Shown: piece after piece, positions 18,224 to 29,966 of the stretch | Position numbering within the stretch: the first letter of the stretch is position 1 | Layout: each line of letters begins with the position of its first letter | NCBI RefSeq assembly: GCF_013282725.1 | Contig: NZ_CP054043.1 | Coordinates: 3,038,001-3,102,000, forward strand | Direction of reading: 5' to 3' | DNA length: 64,000 nucleotides | DNA from: Yersinia mollaretii ATCC 43969 | Lineage (GTDB): Bacteria; Pseudomonadota; Gammaproteobacteria; Enterobacterales; Enterobacteriaceae | Translations under genes and position numbers: made by a program | The notes under the pieces: generated by a model | Told to the model about the DNA's origin: nothing | Database searches by the model: none | The model's input: the letters and a program-made list of their open reading frames with translations, nothing else

Positions 18224-19129
18224 CTATATCAGTTTCTTTTGTGTCAATGATTCCAATATTTTTAGCGGGGATTGTTGAGGGTTTTTCATTCCGGCTACAG
18301 GCAGTAGGAAGGTTTGCTCCAACATATATTGCCCGCCCATTGCCGCGTGGGGAGTTTGATCTGAAAAACAGATCCAGCTACTGCCCGCAGGGAAATCAAT
18401 CGCTTGTTGCAGACCATTTTGTTGATAATCCAGATCTGACTTCATTTTATCGTGTAACTGAAGCATCAGATGGTCGTAATGGCTACGGCGGCGCTTAGTG
18501 ATCCCCACTTTATGTTGCAGCCAACTGCTGATAGGTGAATAGCGTTCAAGTTGGGGCAAATAGCGGCTGGCAAGTTGTGTAAAGTCTTCGCCCACTCGCC
18601 ATGAACGAGGCTCACCATGAGGATTGATATTGGAGAAGATACGGATGATGCGCTCGCCATAATTAGGGCGCGAAGGGAAAGCATCAACATGTAACCGGCT
18701 ATCATCTTTACGCCAAGATGTCTTATCGCGCCAAGCGGCCACTGGGTGCAAGCGTAGGCTGTTGGTCGGACTATGTAGGGCGGAGGAGTACTCCGGCAAT
18801 AATTGATTGACCAGCCCGAGGCAACTTTGGTAATAGCGCTCAAGCAACTGACGGATTAATGCAACCTTGCTTTCATCGGTGACACCCGTCAGCACGCCTT
18901 CCTGTGGCTTGAAGCTGATATTCTTACGTTTCACATCAACCAATGCAGGATTCAGCAACTGTTTTTCCTGTTCGCTAAGTTCAAAAGCGAGCTGGGGTAA
19001 ATAGAGAACTTTGCCTTGTTCGAGAGCCTCAACGGCACTGCAATCTTCCGCATGGTTTTGCTCCCAATGGTCTTGGGGTAGCGTAAGAATCAATGAATCT
19101 GACGCTTGATTTAGATTATCACTACTCAT
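18224..19129 (-). CDS. kdoO: Kdo hydroxylase family dioxygenase (KdoO)
   Basis: KdoO is an Fe(II)/2-oxoglutarate dioxygenase that hydroxylates the outer Kdo sugar of lipopolysaccharide, giving a Ko-type sugar; the activity was shown for the Yersinia pestis and Burkholderia ambifaria enzymes. The metal-binding motif HVDAF is at about residue 147 with RLHVDAFPSRPNYGERIIRI around it, and a second His lies in SDQTPHAAMGGQY. The sequence resembles the 300-residue Yersinia protein throughout. It sits in a minus-strand run upstream of ydfZ, with 83 bp separating it from the Lrp-type regulator. Confidence 0.87.
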   Translation of the reverse strand: MSSDNLNQASDSLILTLPQDHWEQNHAEDCSAVEALEQGKVLYLPQLAFELSEQEKQLLNPALVDVKRKNISFKPQEGVLTGVTDESKVALIRQLLERYYQSCLGLVNQLLPEYSSALHSPTNSLRLHPVAAWRDKTSWRKDDSRLHVDAFPSRPNYGERIIRIFSNINPHGEPRSWRVGEDFTQLASRYLPQLERYSPISSWLQHKVGITKRRRSHYDHLMLQLHDKMKSDLDYQQNGLQQAIDFPAGSSWICFSDQTPHAAMGGQYMLEQTFLLPVAGMKNPQQSPLKILESLTQKKLI

Positions 19130-19212
19130 CGATTTTCCGCTGTTAGATATTCATTCAATGATTGGAATCATAACTCTTTATTATAGTTAAAGTGAGGTTT
19201 GTAACACAATTT

Positions 19213-19671
19213 TCAGAATTTACAGCTTCTAACTAACGGCGTTAATGGTGGTAACCGCCGCATAATGGGTGATGATTTTACAATTGAAGTCTGGATTTCG
19301 GCGTGTTCTGACCAATGATCGGTGATGGTATCCAATTGTTCCATAGATTGAATGTGTAGGCGGCTGATAAAACAATCGTCTCCTGTTACTTTGTCACATT
19401 CAACACACTCTGGTGTTTCTTGAATCATTTGTTGGACAATATGTAGCATTCCGACCAAGGGCTTAACGCGCACAATTGCTTGCAAGCTATAACCAAATGC
19501 CCGTTGGTCTAAGTCTAATGTATAGCTACGGATGATGTTACGTTCTTCAAAGCGCCGCAGACGTTCGGATGTGCTGGGGGAGGAGAGATTCACTTGCTGG
19601 GACAAGTCTTTCAGCGAAATACGGGCGTTTTCCGCTAAAATGGCAATCAATTGTTCATCAATCTTATCCAT
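19213..19671 (-). CDS. Lrp/AsnC-family transcriptional regulator
   Basis: The 152-residue protein begins with the family's winged helix-turn-helix (IDEQLIAILAENARISLKDL followed by SSPSTSERLRRFEE) and continues with an AsnC ligand-binding domain (VRVKPLVGMLHIVQQM and DCFISRLHIQS). The target genes are unknown. Members of this family usually respond to amino acids and often control a neighbouring exporter or catabolic gene, but none is adjacent. The ATG is preceded by TATAGGT. The symbol is left blank because several paralogues exist. Confidence 0.9.
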   Translation of the reverse strand: MDKIDEQLIAILAENARISLKDLSQQVNLSSPSTSERLRRFEERNIIRSYTLDLDQRAFGYSLQAIVRVKPLVGMLHIVQQMIQETPECVECDKVTGDDCFISRLHIQSMEQLDTITDHWSEHAEIQTSIVKSSPIMRRLPPLTPLVRSCKF

Positions 19672-19852
19672 ACCTATACTGGCCTCTTATTATTAGGTGC
19701 ATTAACTTATTATAGGCGATTTTTTAATGGGTTACCGATATTTGCCTAATAAATCGAATGTATCTGATAAACATAGAGGCCAATCTTTTGCTAGCACTTT
19801 ACCCCTTTGGGGCGAAAGTGTTTTTGAGTATTGGGGCAGGGACTGACTGTTT

Positions 19853-20377
19853 CTAAGCTGATGTGCGGGTTAATGAAGCGATGGCACTCGGCACATTGGA
19901 TTGTGGCGATTTTTTTTGCAGATAGGCCAAGTCATAGACATCGTAAAAATCTATCTCGCCTTTGTGACTAATAATATGCCTAAAGCGAATTTTAAATTTA
20001 TCACTGATATTTTTATTACTCAAAATCTCGTCGATAGCTTGTGCTGATAACGCGCGACTAAAGAACCACTCACCGTTGTAACAAACACGTAAATCAAGAA
20101 TGCCGATATCTTCAAACCGAAATACGGGTTTGATCTCCATCATCAGAATTGCTGACATCAGGACAAAGAAAACAGTAAACGCAACCATATACCCAGTGCC
20201 AAAGTAGGGCGTTAAGTACATCAAAGCGAGAACAAAAATGTATGACACTAACATCGCTATACAAAGGTACGGGTGCTTGTAGACAAAATCGCTGTTGAAT
20301 TTTAACCGACCATCCCTTTTTTCTTTTTGGTTTATTCTTGCGATATCGTCGATTAATATCTTTTTAATTATGTCCAT
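19853..20377 (-). CDS. ylaC: YlaC-like membrane protein
   Basis: The product resembles E. coli YlaC, an uncharacterised inner-membrane protein. Shared segments are REKRDGRLKF near residue 20, the pair of membrane helices between about 40 and 85, RFEDIGILDLRVCYNGEWFF and KGEIDFYDVYDLA. I use the ATG at 20375-20377, which follows AGAAGGT at ideal spacing and gives 174 residues. An earlier start nine codons upstream lacks a ribosome site. The C-terminal tail is longer than in E. coli (156 residues). No function is known to me. Confidence 0.85.
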   Translation of the reverse strand: MDIIKKILIDDIARINQKEKRDGRLKFNSDFVYKHPYLCIAMLVSYIFVLALMYLTPYFGTGYMVAFTVFFVLMSAILMMEIKPVFRFEDIGILDLRVCYNGEWFFSRALSAQAIDEILSNKNISDKFKIRFRHIISHKGEIDFYDVYDLAYLQKKSPQSNVPSAIASLTRTSA

Positions 20378-20529
20378 AATTATGACCTTCTGTTTATCAC
20401 TCATAAAATTAAACCATAACGCGTGTTATAGATTAGCATGGAAGGTTAGGTCTGAAGTATAGCAGTTAAATGAATTCGCCAGCTAAACTGTTATAGGAGA
20501 GTACGAAGCAGAATAGGCCTGTATGTTAT

Positions 20530-20582
20530 TAATTCATCAGGTGGAAGCCATCACTTAATACTCGTTTACACCTGATGAATTA
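20530..20582. repeat. 14-bp perfect inverted repeat downstream of the quinone oxidoreductase
   Basis: TAATTCATCAGGTG at 20530-20543 pairs perfectly with CACCTGATGAATTA at 20569-20582 across a 25-base loop. It begins 35 bases after the oxidoreductase stop on the minus strand. A terminator role is possible, but neither side carries a T-run. Confidence 0.6.
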
Positions 20583-20616
20583 TCGTCATGTAGACAATAA
20601 TAGTCTCAAAACAGCA

Positions 20617-21627
20617 TTAAACTGTCAGGACAATCTTTCCAATATGCGTGCTGCCTTCCATTAACTCATGGGCTTTTGCTGCCTCTTCCAGTGGGAATGT
20701 CCGGAAAATTTGTGGTTTCATTTTACTCTCACTCAGTAATGGCCAAACTTGTTGCTCTAACTCTTTGGCGATCAGGGCTTTTTCTGCCACGCTGCGTGAA
20801 CGTAATGTGGAACCGGTGTGTGTTAAGCGCTTTAGCAGCATTAACATTAAGTTAAGGTCTTTGGCGTGACCATTTTGCGTACCAATCTGGACAATACGGC
20901 CATTCATGGCAGCCGCTTCATAATTGCGCGCGACATAGTCTCCGGCGATTAAATCGACAATAACATCGGCTCCTTTGCCTGAGGTCGCTCGTTTGGTTTC
21001 CGCGACAAAGTCCTGAGTGTGGTAATTAATGGCGACATCTGCACCTAATGCTAGGCACGCCTGCCGTTTTTCCTCAGAACCTACAGTGACTATCACGGTT
21101 TTTGCGCCAAATGCTTTGCTTAGCAGTATCGCTGTTGTTCCTATACCGGAAGATCCCCCGTGAATTAAGACGGTTTCACCTGCGGTAAAATGCCCTCGTT
21201 GGAATAGATTGGTCCATACAGTGAAGAAAGTTTCTGGTAGTGCCGCCGCTTCGATATCAGTAAGGCTATCGGGGATCGGCAAAGCATTGGTTTCGTGTAT
21301 AACGCAGTACTGGGCATAACCTCCACCCGCTATCAACCCACATACTCTGTCTCCAATCTTAAAGCGGCTGACATCGGCAGCGGTAGCAACCACTTCGCCC
21401 GCCACTTCTAGTCCTGGGATGTCTGAGGCTCCGGACGGTGGCGCATATTGGCCACGACGTTGCATCACATCTGGCCGGTTAACACCGGCGGCTGAAACTT
21501 TAATCAGTATTTCACCCGAGGCAGGCATCGGGGTCGGCCGCGTTATCGGTAGTAACACTTCTGGACCGCCGGACTGTGTGATTTCAATCGCGACCATGTT
21601 TGCCGGAAGATGAGCTAATAATTTCAT
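20617..21627 (-). CDS. NAD(P)H-quinone oxidoreductase / zinc-independent MDR family
   Basis: This 336-residue medium-chain dehydrogenase/reductase resembles the quinone reductase PIG3/QorB branch. The N-terminal GroES-like half contains GVNRPDVMQRRGQYAPPSG, and the Rossmann half has HGGSSGIGTTAILLSKAFGA and a GKGADVIVDLIAGDY motif. The structural-zinc cysteines of classical alcohol dehydrogenases are absent. It likely reduces quinones or reactive enones using NADPH. The first ATG follows AGAGGAAT and fits; a second ATG at codon 11 would correspond to the shorter family N-terminus. It is monocistronic. Confidence 0.87.
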   Translation of the reverse strand: MKLLAHLPANMVAIEITQSGGPEVLLPITRPTPMPASGEILIKVSAAGVNRPDVMQRRGQYAPPSGASDIPGLEVAGEVVATAADVSRFKIGDRVCGLIAGGGYAQYCVIHETNALPIPDSLTDIEAAALPETFFTVWTNLFQRGHFTAGETVLIHGGSSGIGTTAILLSKAFGAKTVIVTVGSEEKRQACLALGADVAINYHTQDFVAETKRATSGKGADVIVDLIAGDYVARNYEAAAMNGRIVQIGTQNGHAKDLNLMLMLLKRLTHTGSTLRSRSVAEKALIAKELEQQVWPLLSESKMKPQIFRTFPLEEAAKAHELMEGSTHIGKIVLTV

Positions 21628-22033
21628 AAGATTCCTCTGTCGCGTGAAGGTGCCAGATCAGACGCTATACCAATGACTGAGTGAGTATCTTAGCGCTGTA
21701 ATGGAAATAATTCATGACGAGAATGTGCTTAAGTGATGGCTAGATTCAGGAGGAGTGCGGCATTGCAGGTGTAAAAAAACAAAAAAAGCGCCCAATAGGG
21801 AGGGCGCATAAATTTACAAAGGAGTCGTTCATGTTTGGACAGATTTGCATGGCGACAAACAAGGCATGACTAAATCAAGACTAAGAGATGTTTGAACGCT
21901 TTGATTGTATGAGTGTTACTTCTGTATCGATATAGGTATAAATCTGAAACTGCGCGCCAATATCGTTACAGACTCAACGGCTCTTTGCCGCCATAAATCT
22001 AAGCTTTCCTCTGCAAGTCTAAGCGTTATAAAT
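21628..22033. other. Gap between lacZ and the oxidoreductase gene; no large gene
   Basis: The 406 bp hold a strong minus-strand terminator (21775-21807) that lies about 230 bases beyond the lacZ stop, and on the plus strand a 12-codon frame at 21831-21869 (MFGQICMATNKA) preceded by AAGGAG. The distance from lacZ leaves room for a small RNA or a long 3' UTR. Confidence 0.5.
21775..21807 (-). terminator. Rho-independent terminator downstream of lacZ
   Basis: On the minus strand GCGCCC and GGGCGC (21802-21807 and 21788-21793) pair across an eight-base loop and are followed by seven T, one G and seven more T. This is a strong intrinsic terminator. It would end either the lacZ mRNA or a separate short transcript. 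Confidence 0.85.
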
Positions 22034-25254
<3,221 letters not shown>

Positions 25255-25327
25255 TGATGCCGCCAAGATGAATTCAGTGGCAGATAAAGTAAATAGTTGT
25301 TGGTTAAATAGTCGAGAGTGATCGCAT

Positions 25328-26353
25328 TTATTCGTTTTCTGGCGAGAATGGGGCGGTTGTTTGACGTATTGTCAGCTTGGTGGCTAATAGCAACGTTTCA
25401 GAAGGGGGCTCAATGGTATGGTGCAACCTGACTATCAGGCGAGATACGCTCTCTTCGCCCAAGAGTTTGAAATTTTGCCTAACAGTGGTCAGTGGGGGCT
25501 GAAAATAGGCGCTGTCTGCGGTGTCATCGTAACCGATGACGGAGACCTGCCTCGGCACATTGACATGATGTTCATGAAGAGCACGCAACACACCAAGCGC
25601 CATTTGATCGTTAGCCACTAAAATGGCACTGAACGGGATATGGCTGGTAATGAGTTTCTGCGTTGCTTGATAGCCACTTCGGGCATCCCACTCCCCGTGA
25701 TAAACCGCCTGTGGTGTTAATCTGGCACTGCTCAGGGCCTGTAGCCAGCCCTGATAGCGCAACTGAGATGAAATGGCATCTTTCGGCCCACAAATTAGCG
25801 CTATCTGCTGGTGGCCTAATGTAATCAGGTGATCTGCCCCCTGAATGGCTCCGACCTTGGGGTCAAACAGAACACTAAATGCCGCAGATTGCGGATCAAC
25901 ATCCAGAAACAGCACCGGAGTTCCCGCACATTGCTGGACGACCTTCTGACTGCGCGTTGGTTTCAGGGGGACATTCACTAGAATGCCATCAACCCGTTGA
26001 GCTAATAGCTCATTTATGGCTTGTTGGCAGGCAAGGTCACTGTGGTCATCTACCATGGCAATGACGATTGAGTATCCTAACTCACGGGCTTTGCTTTTTA
26101 TTGCTGCCGCGATTTGCGAGGGGGCATGTAAAGAGAGGTCGGTGGTCGCAAGCCCGAGAGTAAGACTATGTTTGCCCGCCAATTGTTGTGCTACCCGGTT
26201 AGGGACGTAGTTCAGGTCAGCCATGGCTTGTTCAACCTTACTGCGGGTGTTGGGCGAGACATGAGTCGCCTGATTTAAAACACGCGATACTGTTTGATAC
26301 GAAACACCAGCTTGGCGTGCAACATCATCTAAAGTGACAGATTTCGGTCTCAT
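25328..26353 (-). CDS. lacI: LacI, lactose repressor
   Basis: The 341-residue repressor has an N-terminal LacI helix-turn-helix, VTLDDVARQAGVSYQTVSRV, with the recognition-helix residues Tyr-Gln...Arg identical to E. coli LacI, then the hinge helix NRVAQQLAGKHS. A periplasmic-binding-protein-like core follows (DDHSDLACQQAINELLAQRVDGILVN near 105-130). The C-terminus is shorter than E. coli LacI (360), and the leucine-heptad tetramerisation tail is not evident, so it may be a dimer. AGAGAG precedes the ATG. Upstream, at about 26412-26421, is the small palindrome TTAGCGCTAA, a possible autoregulatory site. Confidence 0.93.
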   Translation of the reverse strand: MRPKSVTLDDVARQAGVSYQTVSRVLNQATHVSPNTRSKVEQAMADLNYVPNRVAQQLAGKHSLTLGLATTDLSLHAPSQIAAAIKSKARELGYSIVIAMVDDHSDLACQQAINELLAQRVDGILVNVPLKPTRSQKVVQQCAGTPVLFLDVDPQSAAFSVLFDPKVGAIQGADHLITLGHQQIALICGPKDAISSQLRYQGWLQALSSARLTPQAVYHGEWDARSGYQATQKLITSHIPFSAILVANDQMALGVLRALHEHHVNVPRQVSVIGYDDTADSAYFQPPLTTVRQNFKLLGEESVSRLIVRLHHTIEPPSETLLLATKLTIRQTTAPFSPENE

Positions 26354-26650
26354 GTCTCTCTCTTGGGGTAGGTGGCTGCTTATTCTAGCAAATTTATAAG
26401 ATAAACTTTTAGCGCTAACCGATAAACGTGATGAAAGCAGGCGAATTTAGCGTATTTTGAAATTATTTTTCTGAATGTACTCGTAGGTCTTGGTTCAGGA
26501 AGCCATTAATTGGGTGATTATTTCGTGTAAAAATGAGTATCAAGAGTATAATAAATGGCTTTTTTGGCTTTATTTTAGGCAAGCGATCAAGAATCTTCTG
26601 TTTGCCTGCTAAAAAGAGTTGCTATTAAAAGCCGGTCATGAGTTAATGCG
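26354..26650. other. Divergent gap between lacI and the cold-shock gene
   Basis: About 300 bp with the lacI promoter on the minus strand and the cold-shock promoter on the plus strand. Apart from the TTAGCGCTAA palindrome I see no ORF or strong repeat. Confidence 0.5.
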
Positions 26651-26654
26651 TCTC

Positions 26655-26832
26655 GGCCTGTGGTACAGACCTATTTATGCACGACATCTTGAGTAAAGTG
26701 GTTCATATTTAAAGCGTTATCGTTGATAGCTCTTCACTGACGAATTTCCTTCATAGTGCCTCCATAAGTAACGACTGATAACCGGCTATAACACGCCCAT
26801 GGTGGCAAAATTTTTTAATAAAGGAAATAAAC
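26655..26832 (+). promoter_or_regulatory. CspA-type cold-shock 5' leader
   Basis: The sequence before the cold-shock gene shares three blocks with the E. coli cspA leader, which acts as a temperature-responsive RNA. They are a cold-box-like GGTACAGACC at 26662-26671, the block GTTATCGTTGATA at 26716-26728, and an AACACGCC block followed by the AAGGAAAT ribosome site. Their order and spacing agree with cspA, so a long structured leader of about 170 nt is expected. Confidence 0.72.
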
Positions 26833-27045
26833 ATGTCTAACATGATGAAAGGTCAAGTAAAGTGGTTCAACGAGTCTAAAGGCTTCGGTTTCATCACTCC
26901 AGCTGATGGCAGCAAAGACGTGTTCGTTCACTTCTCTGCAATCCAAGATCAAGGCTTCAAGACCCTGGCTGAAGGCCAGAATGTACAGTTCTCTATCGAG
27001 AACGGTGCTAAAGGTCCGTCTGCAGCAAACGTAACTGCAATCTAA
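26833..27045 (+). CDS. CspA-family cold-shock protein
   Basis: A 70-residue single cold-shock domain that binds single-stranded nucleic acid and melts RNA structure at low temperature. RNP1 (KGFGFI) and RNP2 (VFVHFS) are intact, and [20 protein letters not shown] is typical. Protein sequence alone would place it near CspA/CspB/CspE, while the CspA-like leader favours a cold-inducible member. ATG codons 1, 4 and 5 are all in frame; AAGGAAAT fits the first. A terminator follows directly. Yersinia species carry several csp paralogues, so I give no symbol. Confidence 0.92.
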   Translation: MSNMMKGQVKWFNESKGFGFITPADGSKDVFVHFSAIQDQGFKTLAEGQNVQFSIENGAKGPSAANVTAI

Positions 27046-27065
27046 TTGGCCTTTGGCTAATTATC

Positions 27066-27092
27066 AAAAAACCCGCTAAGGCGGGTTTTTTA
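27066..27092 (+). terminator. Terminator of the cold-shock gene
   Basis: CCCGC / GCGGG with a TAAG loop is flanked by six A and six T, extending the stem to eleven pairs and supplying the U-run. It lies about 20 bases after the stop codon. Confidence 0.92.
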
Positions 27093-27298
27093 TTGTTTAG
27101 TATAAAGTAAAACTACTTGTATATCGGCAATCACCGCTACAAACCTCTTCCGATCTGGTTAGCCGTTCATTTGGCTCAACTGACTGACTTCAATCCACAT
27201 GTTGTACCAACAAGCACCTCTGTTCCCTCAAAGAAATTCACTAAAAGCACACCGTTGCTTACGCGTAAGCCTTATCATTCTCACTTATTTCTGTACTA

Positions 27299-27359
27299 TA
27301 TACCCTAGATAGACGAGACCACGAGGGTCTCAGCTGCAGCGCTAGCGACTTTGGGTATA
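27299..27359. repeat. 61-bp element with TATACCC inverted ends
   Basis: The segment starts TATACCCTA and ends GGGTATA, the same kind of ends as the ERIC element found at 43523-43648. Inside are a small hairpin (GAGACC, ACGAG, GGTCTC) and two short palindromes (GCTGCAGC, CGCTAGCG). Its interior does not match ERIC, so it may be an internally deleted or different miniature repeat. The surrounding 350-bp gap has no convincing gene. Confidence 0.45.
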
Positions 27360-27393
27360 CACTAGTGGCATTGATTTAATTGAAGGTAATATC

Positions 27394-27585
27394 ATGAAAG
27401 TGAATGATCGGGTGACAGTAAAAACTGATGGCGGCCCACGGCGAGAAGGGGTTATTTTAGAGGTAGAGCAGTTTAGTGAGGGTGTCATGTATCTGGTTTC
27501 ACTGGAAGATTATCCAGCAGGCGTATGGTTCTTTAATGAGATTGATAGCCACGATGGCACTTTTGTCGAGCCACTGCACAAGTAG
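27394..27585 (+). CDS. Small conserved-looking protein, 63 residues, unknown function
   Basis: The acidic 63-residue product ([20 protein letters not shown] at its start, then [20 protein letters not shown]) looks like a small beta-barrel of SH3 type with a KOW-like opening. I do not recognise the family and give no function. A GAAGG ribosome site lies at good spacing before the ATG, a terminator follows, and codon usage is like the neighbours, so it is probably a real monocistronic gene. Confidence 0.75.
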   Translation: MKVNDRVTVKTDGGPRREGVILEVEQFSEGVMYLVSLEDYPAGVWFFNEIDSHDGTFVEPLHK

Positions 27586-27610
27586 TATTGGGTGTTGCGC
27601 TTCACAATAA

Positions 27611-27647
27611 AAAACCGGAGGAGGGCGTATGCCTTACCTCCGGTTTT
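27611..27647. terminator. Bidirectional terminator
   Basis: AAAACCGGAGG (27611-27621) pairs perfectly with CCTCCGGTTTT (27637-27647), giving an eleven-base stem ending in T's on both strands. It sits between the convergent small gene (plus) and the chemoreceptor gene (minus) and can serve both. Confidence 0.88.
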
Positions 27648-27698
27648 GCTATTTGATGTTATCAATCCTAGTTTGGCTGAATATTAGTTACTGATCAC

Positions 27699-29438
27699 TC
27701 AGAAAGTTTCCCAATTCAGCGAATCATCACCTGACTTCTTATTCACGCCCTTACTGTTTTGGGGCGCTGAAGTGGGAACGGATGTTTTCACTTTAGATGC
27801 TGGGTTATGGCCGTTTAGATGGAACACGGCAACAGCTTGCGTCAGTACTTCAGCTTGCTGTTCCAGAGATGCAGCAGCGGCTGACGCTTCTTGTACCAAG
27901 GAGGCGTTCTGTTGCGTGACGTTATCCATTTCTGAAACCGCTTGCGCAACCTGACTGATACCCCGGCTTTGCTCATCAGAAGCTGATGCTATTTCACCCA
28001 TAATATCAGTAACATGAGTAACTGCTGTCACGATCTCACTCATTGTTTTACCTGCATCTGATACCAAAATTGACCCATCACCAATAAGATCAACTGATGC
28101 CTCAATCAATAGCTCAATCTCTTTAGCTGCATCGGCACTGCGCTGTGCCAAATTGCGAACTTCGCTGGCAACCACAGCAAAACCACGGCCTTGCTCACCT
28201 GCGCGGGCGGCTTCAACCGCAGCATTCAATGCCAGAATATTAGTTTGGAAAGCAATGCTATTAATAACATTTGTGATCTCAGCAATTTTCATTGAGCTGA
28301 GAGATATTTTGTCCATAGTGTTGACAACATCATCAACGATATCACCACCTTGAGCCGCTTTTGCCGAGGCATTAGCCGCCAGTTGGCTGGCATGGTGGGC
28401 ATTCTCTGCATTCTGTTTCACGGTTGCAGTGAGTTGCTCCATGCTGGCGGCAGTCTGTTCAAGTGAGGCGGCTTGCTGCTCAGTACGTGCCGAGAGATCC
28501 GTATTACCCAGTGCAATTTCGCTGGAGCCTTGGTAAATAGATTCAGCGCTGCTGCGGACCGCTTCGACCGTGGTGGATAATGAGTCCTGCATTTGCTGAA
28601 TATTGTTGCCTAACACACCGATCTCATTACGGCCGAAGGCAACGGGCATTTGTGTCAAATCACCTTGCGCAATACGCTGAATACGTTCTACCAGCCAGTT
28701 AATCGGCTTGATGATGACCTTGCTGATCACTAAAAAAGCGATCAACGTTAATAGAATCGCCAGAATAAAGGCCCCCCCCATTAGTAGGTAGCCAAGGCGT
28801 GCTTCTTGCTGGGCGGTCTGGTTTATTTGGTTGGCGCGTTCAGTGCGATATTTAACCGCTTTTAGCAGTGGCTCATTGTAAGCACTATCCAATTGATTGA
28901 GTTTTTCTGCTTCCAGCGAGATAACCTCTTCAAAATGCCCCTCTTTGGTCGCGTCGAGCATGAGTTTCATCCCGTCGTCACGATACTGCTCATAGGCTTT
29001 TTTCAGCGGGCCATCCAGAGCGGTGTCGGTTTCAGATTTAATTGGGCGGTTATAGTAGAGGTCAAACATTTGCTGTGACTGAGCAATCCAGCCTTCGGCA
29101 CTTTTTAAGCCCTGCTGGTAACCCTCGGTATCACCAATACGTGCCGATGATGCGGCTTGAATAAGAATAAGGCGTGCTGTGCGCAGGTAATTTGAGCTAT
29201 TTGACAGACCCAGTCGGATATCCAGCTCTTGGGTTGCTTCTTCAAGTGATTGGTTACTCTGCTTTAAAAAGTAGCCTGATGTACCAATTGCCGCTGCAAA
29301 TAAGAGCAGTATCCCCGCCAAAATGGCGATAAACAGAGTGACCAGACGCATGTTATTAACAAACAATACTTTCGTGTTTGTACTCTGTTCTGGCGTTATT
29401 TTTCTATCCAATGGCTGATGCGTACTTCCACGTTTCAT
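27699..29438 (-). CDS. Methyl-accepting chemotaxis protein, stand-alone
   Basis: A 579-residue chemoreceptor. The order is a 30-residue cytoplasmic extension, membrane helix (about 31-53), a periplasmic four-helix-bundle sensor, a second membrane helix (about 215-240), a HAMP domain ([18 protein letters not shown]), and the long signalling hairpin. The invariant tip reads [20 protein letters not shown]. The C-terminus ends NWETF, the pentapeptide that tethers CheR. The sensor domain resembles the Tar/Tsr group, but the ligand cannot be read from it. The N-terminal extension before the first membrane helix is longer than in E. coli receptors. It lies 6 kb from flhDC with its own putative sigma-28 promoter. 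Confidence 0.93.
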   Translation of the reverse strand: MKRGSTHQPLDRKITPEQSTNTKVLFVNNMRLVTLFIAILAGILLLFAAAIGTSGYFLKQSNQSLEEATQELDIRLGLSNSSNYLRTARLILIQAASSARIGDTEGYQQGLKSAEGWIAQSQQMFDLYYNRPIKSETDTALDGPLKKAYEQYRDDGMKLMLDATKEGHFEEVISLEAEKLNQLDSAYNEPLLKAVKYRTERANQINQTAQQEARLGYLLMGGAFILAILLTLIAFLVISKVIIKPINWLVERIQRIAQGDLTQMPVAFGRNEIGVLGNNIQQMQDSLSTTVEAVRSSAESIYQGSSEIALGNTDLSARTEQQAASLEQTAASMEQLTATVKQNAENAHHASQLAANASAKAAQGGDIVDDVVNTMDKISLSSMKIAEITNVINSIAFQTNILALNAAVEAARAGEQGRGFAVVASEVRNLAQRSADAAKEIELLIEASVDLIGDGSILVSDAGKTMSEIVTAVTHVTDIMGEIASASDEQSRGISQVAQAVSEMDNVTQQNASLVQEASAAAASLEQQAEVLTQAVAVFHLNGHNPASKVKTSVPTSAPQNSKGVNKKSGDDSLNWETF

Positions 29439-29609
29439 TGTCAGTTCCGTTTCTATAGTCGCTCGAGGAAAGGTCCTTGCCTGCTATACCCTACTAACTT
29501 GACGCTGTAGCCTTGTCCATGGGCACTTTGTCCACTCTGGGTGCAGGCATCGCTGCTTAAAATTAATCCACCCCTATATTTAAAATAACTCCAACAATCC
29601 TTTAAGAAC

Positions 29610-29636
29610 CTATCGGCAACGGCCCTAAAATAGTTA
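29610..29636 (-). promoter_or_regulatory. Putative sigma-28 promoter for the stand-alone receptor
   Basis: On the minus strand a GCCGATAG box (7 of 8) lies eleven bases after TAACTATT (5 of 8 against TAAAGTTT). The start would be roughly 165 bases before the receptor ATG. The -10 and spacing are good, the -35 is poor. Confidence 0.5.
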
Positions 29637-29883
29637 GGGCTATAAATGAGATCACGATCGCAGTTTAGATTAAAGATTCCTTACATTTCTGTAATTGAGT
29701 CAATGACTTGATAGTGAGTTTTCGCAAGCTACCGAGCAGTCAGGGGGGGGAGGGGGATTGAAGCGACTGTGTAGTGGCCTTTTCCAGTGGTGAGATCCAC
29801 CGAGATAATATCCAATAATTCAAAGCAATTAATTCGCTCCTAATATTATAAGTATTAATTCTATTATTTAATTCACTTGTGCT

Positions 29884-29900
29884 GGTTTAGGTTTTGTTTA
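29884..29900 (+). promoter_or_regulatory. PhoP box upstream of mgtC
   Basis: GGTTTA, five bases, TGTTTA is a complete match to the PhoP consensus (two (T/G)GTTTA half-sites 11 bp apart). A CATAAT -10 candidate lies at 29916-29921. This predicts transcription from about 29928, that is a leader of about 350 nt before mgtC, under the PhoP/PhoQ magnesium-sensing system. Confidence 0.85.
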
Positions 29901-29966
29901 GGAATATAAGCTTTACATAATTATCACTCGCAACTATACTCTTGGAAAAATCAGGTGGAGAAACTA

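Noticed and set aside
25300..25345. CRP-like sequence at the lacI end (TGCGATCACTCTCGAC)
   Set aside because: Only one half-site agrees with TGTGA; the other does not match TCACA.
27117..27308. 63-codon frame after the cold-shock terminator
   Set aside because: No ribosome site and no protein-like pattern; it ends at the TATACCC element.
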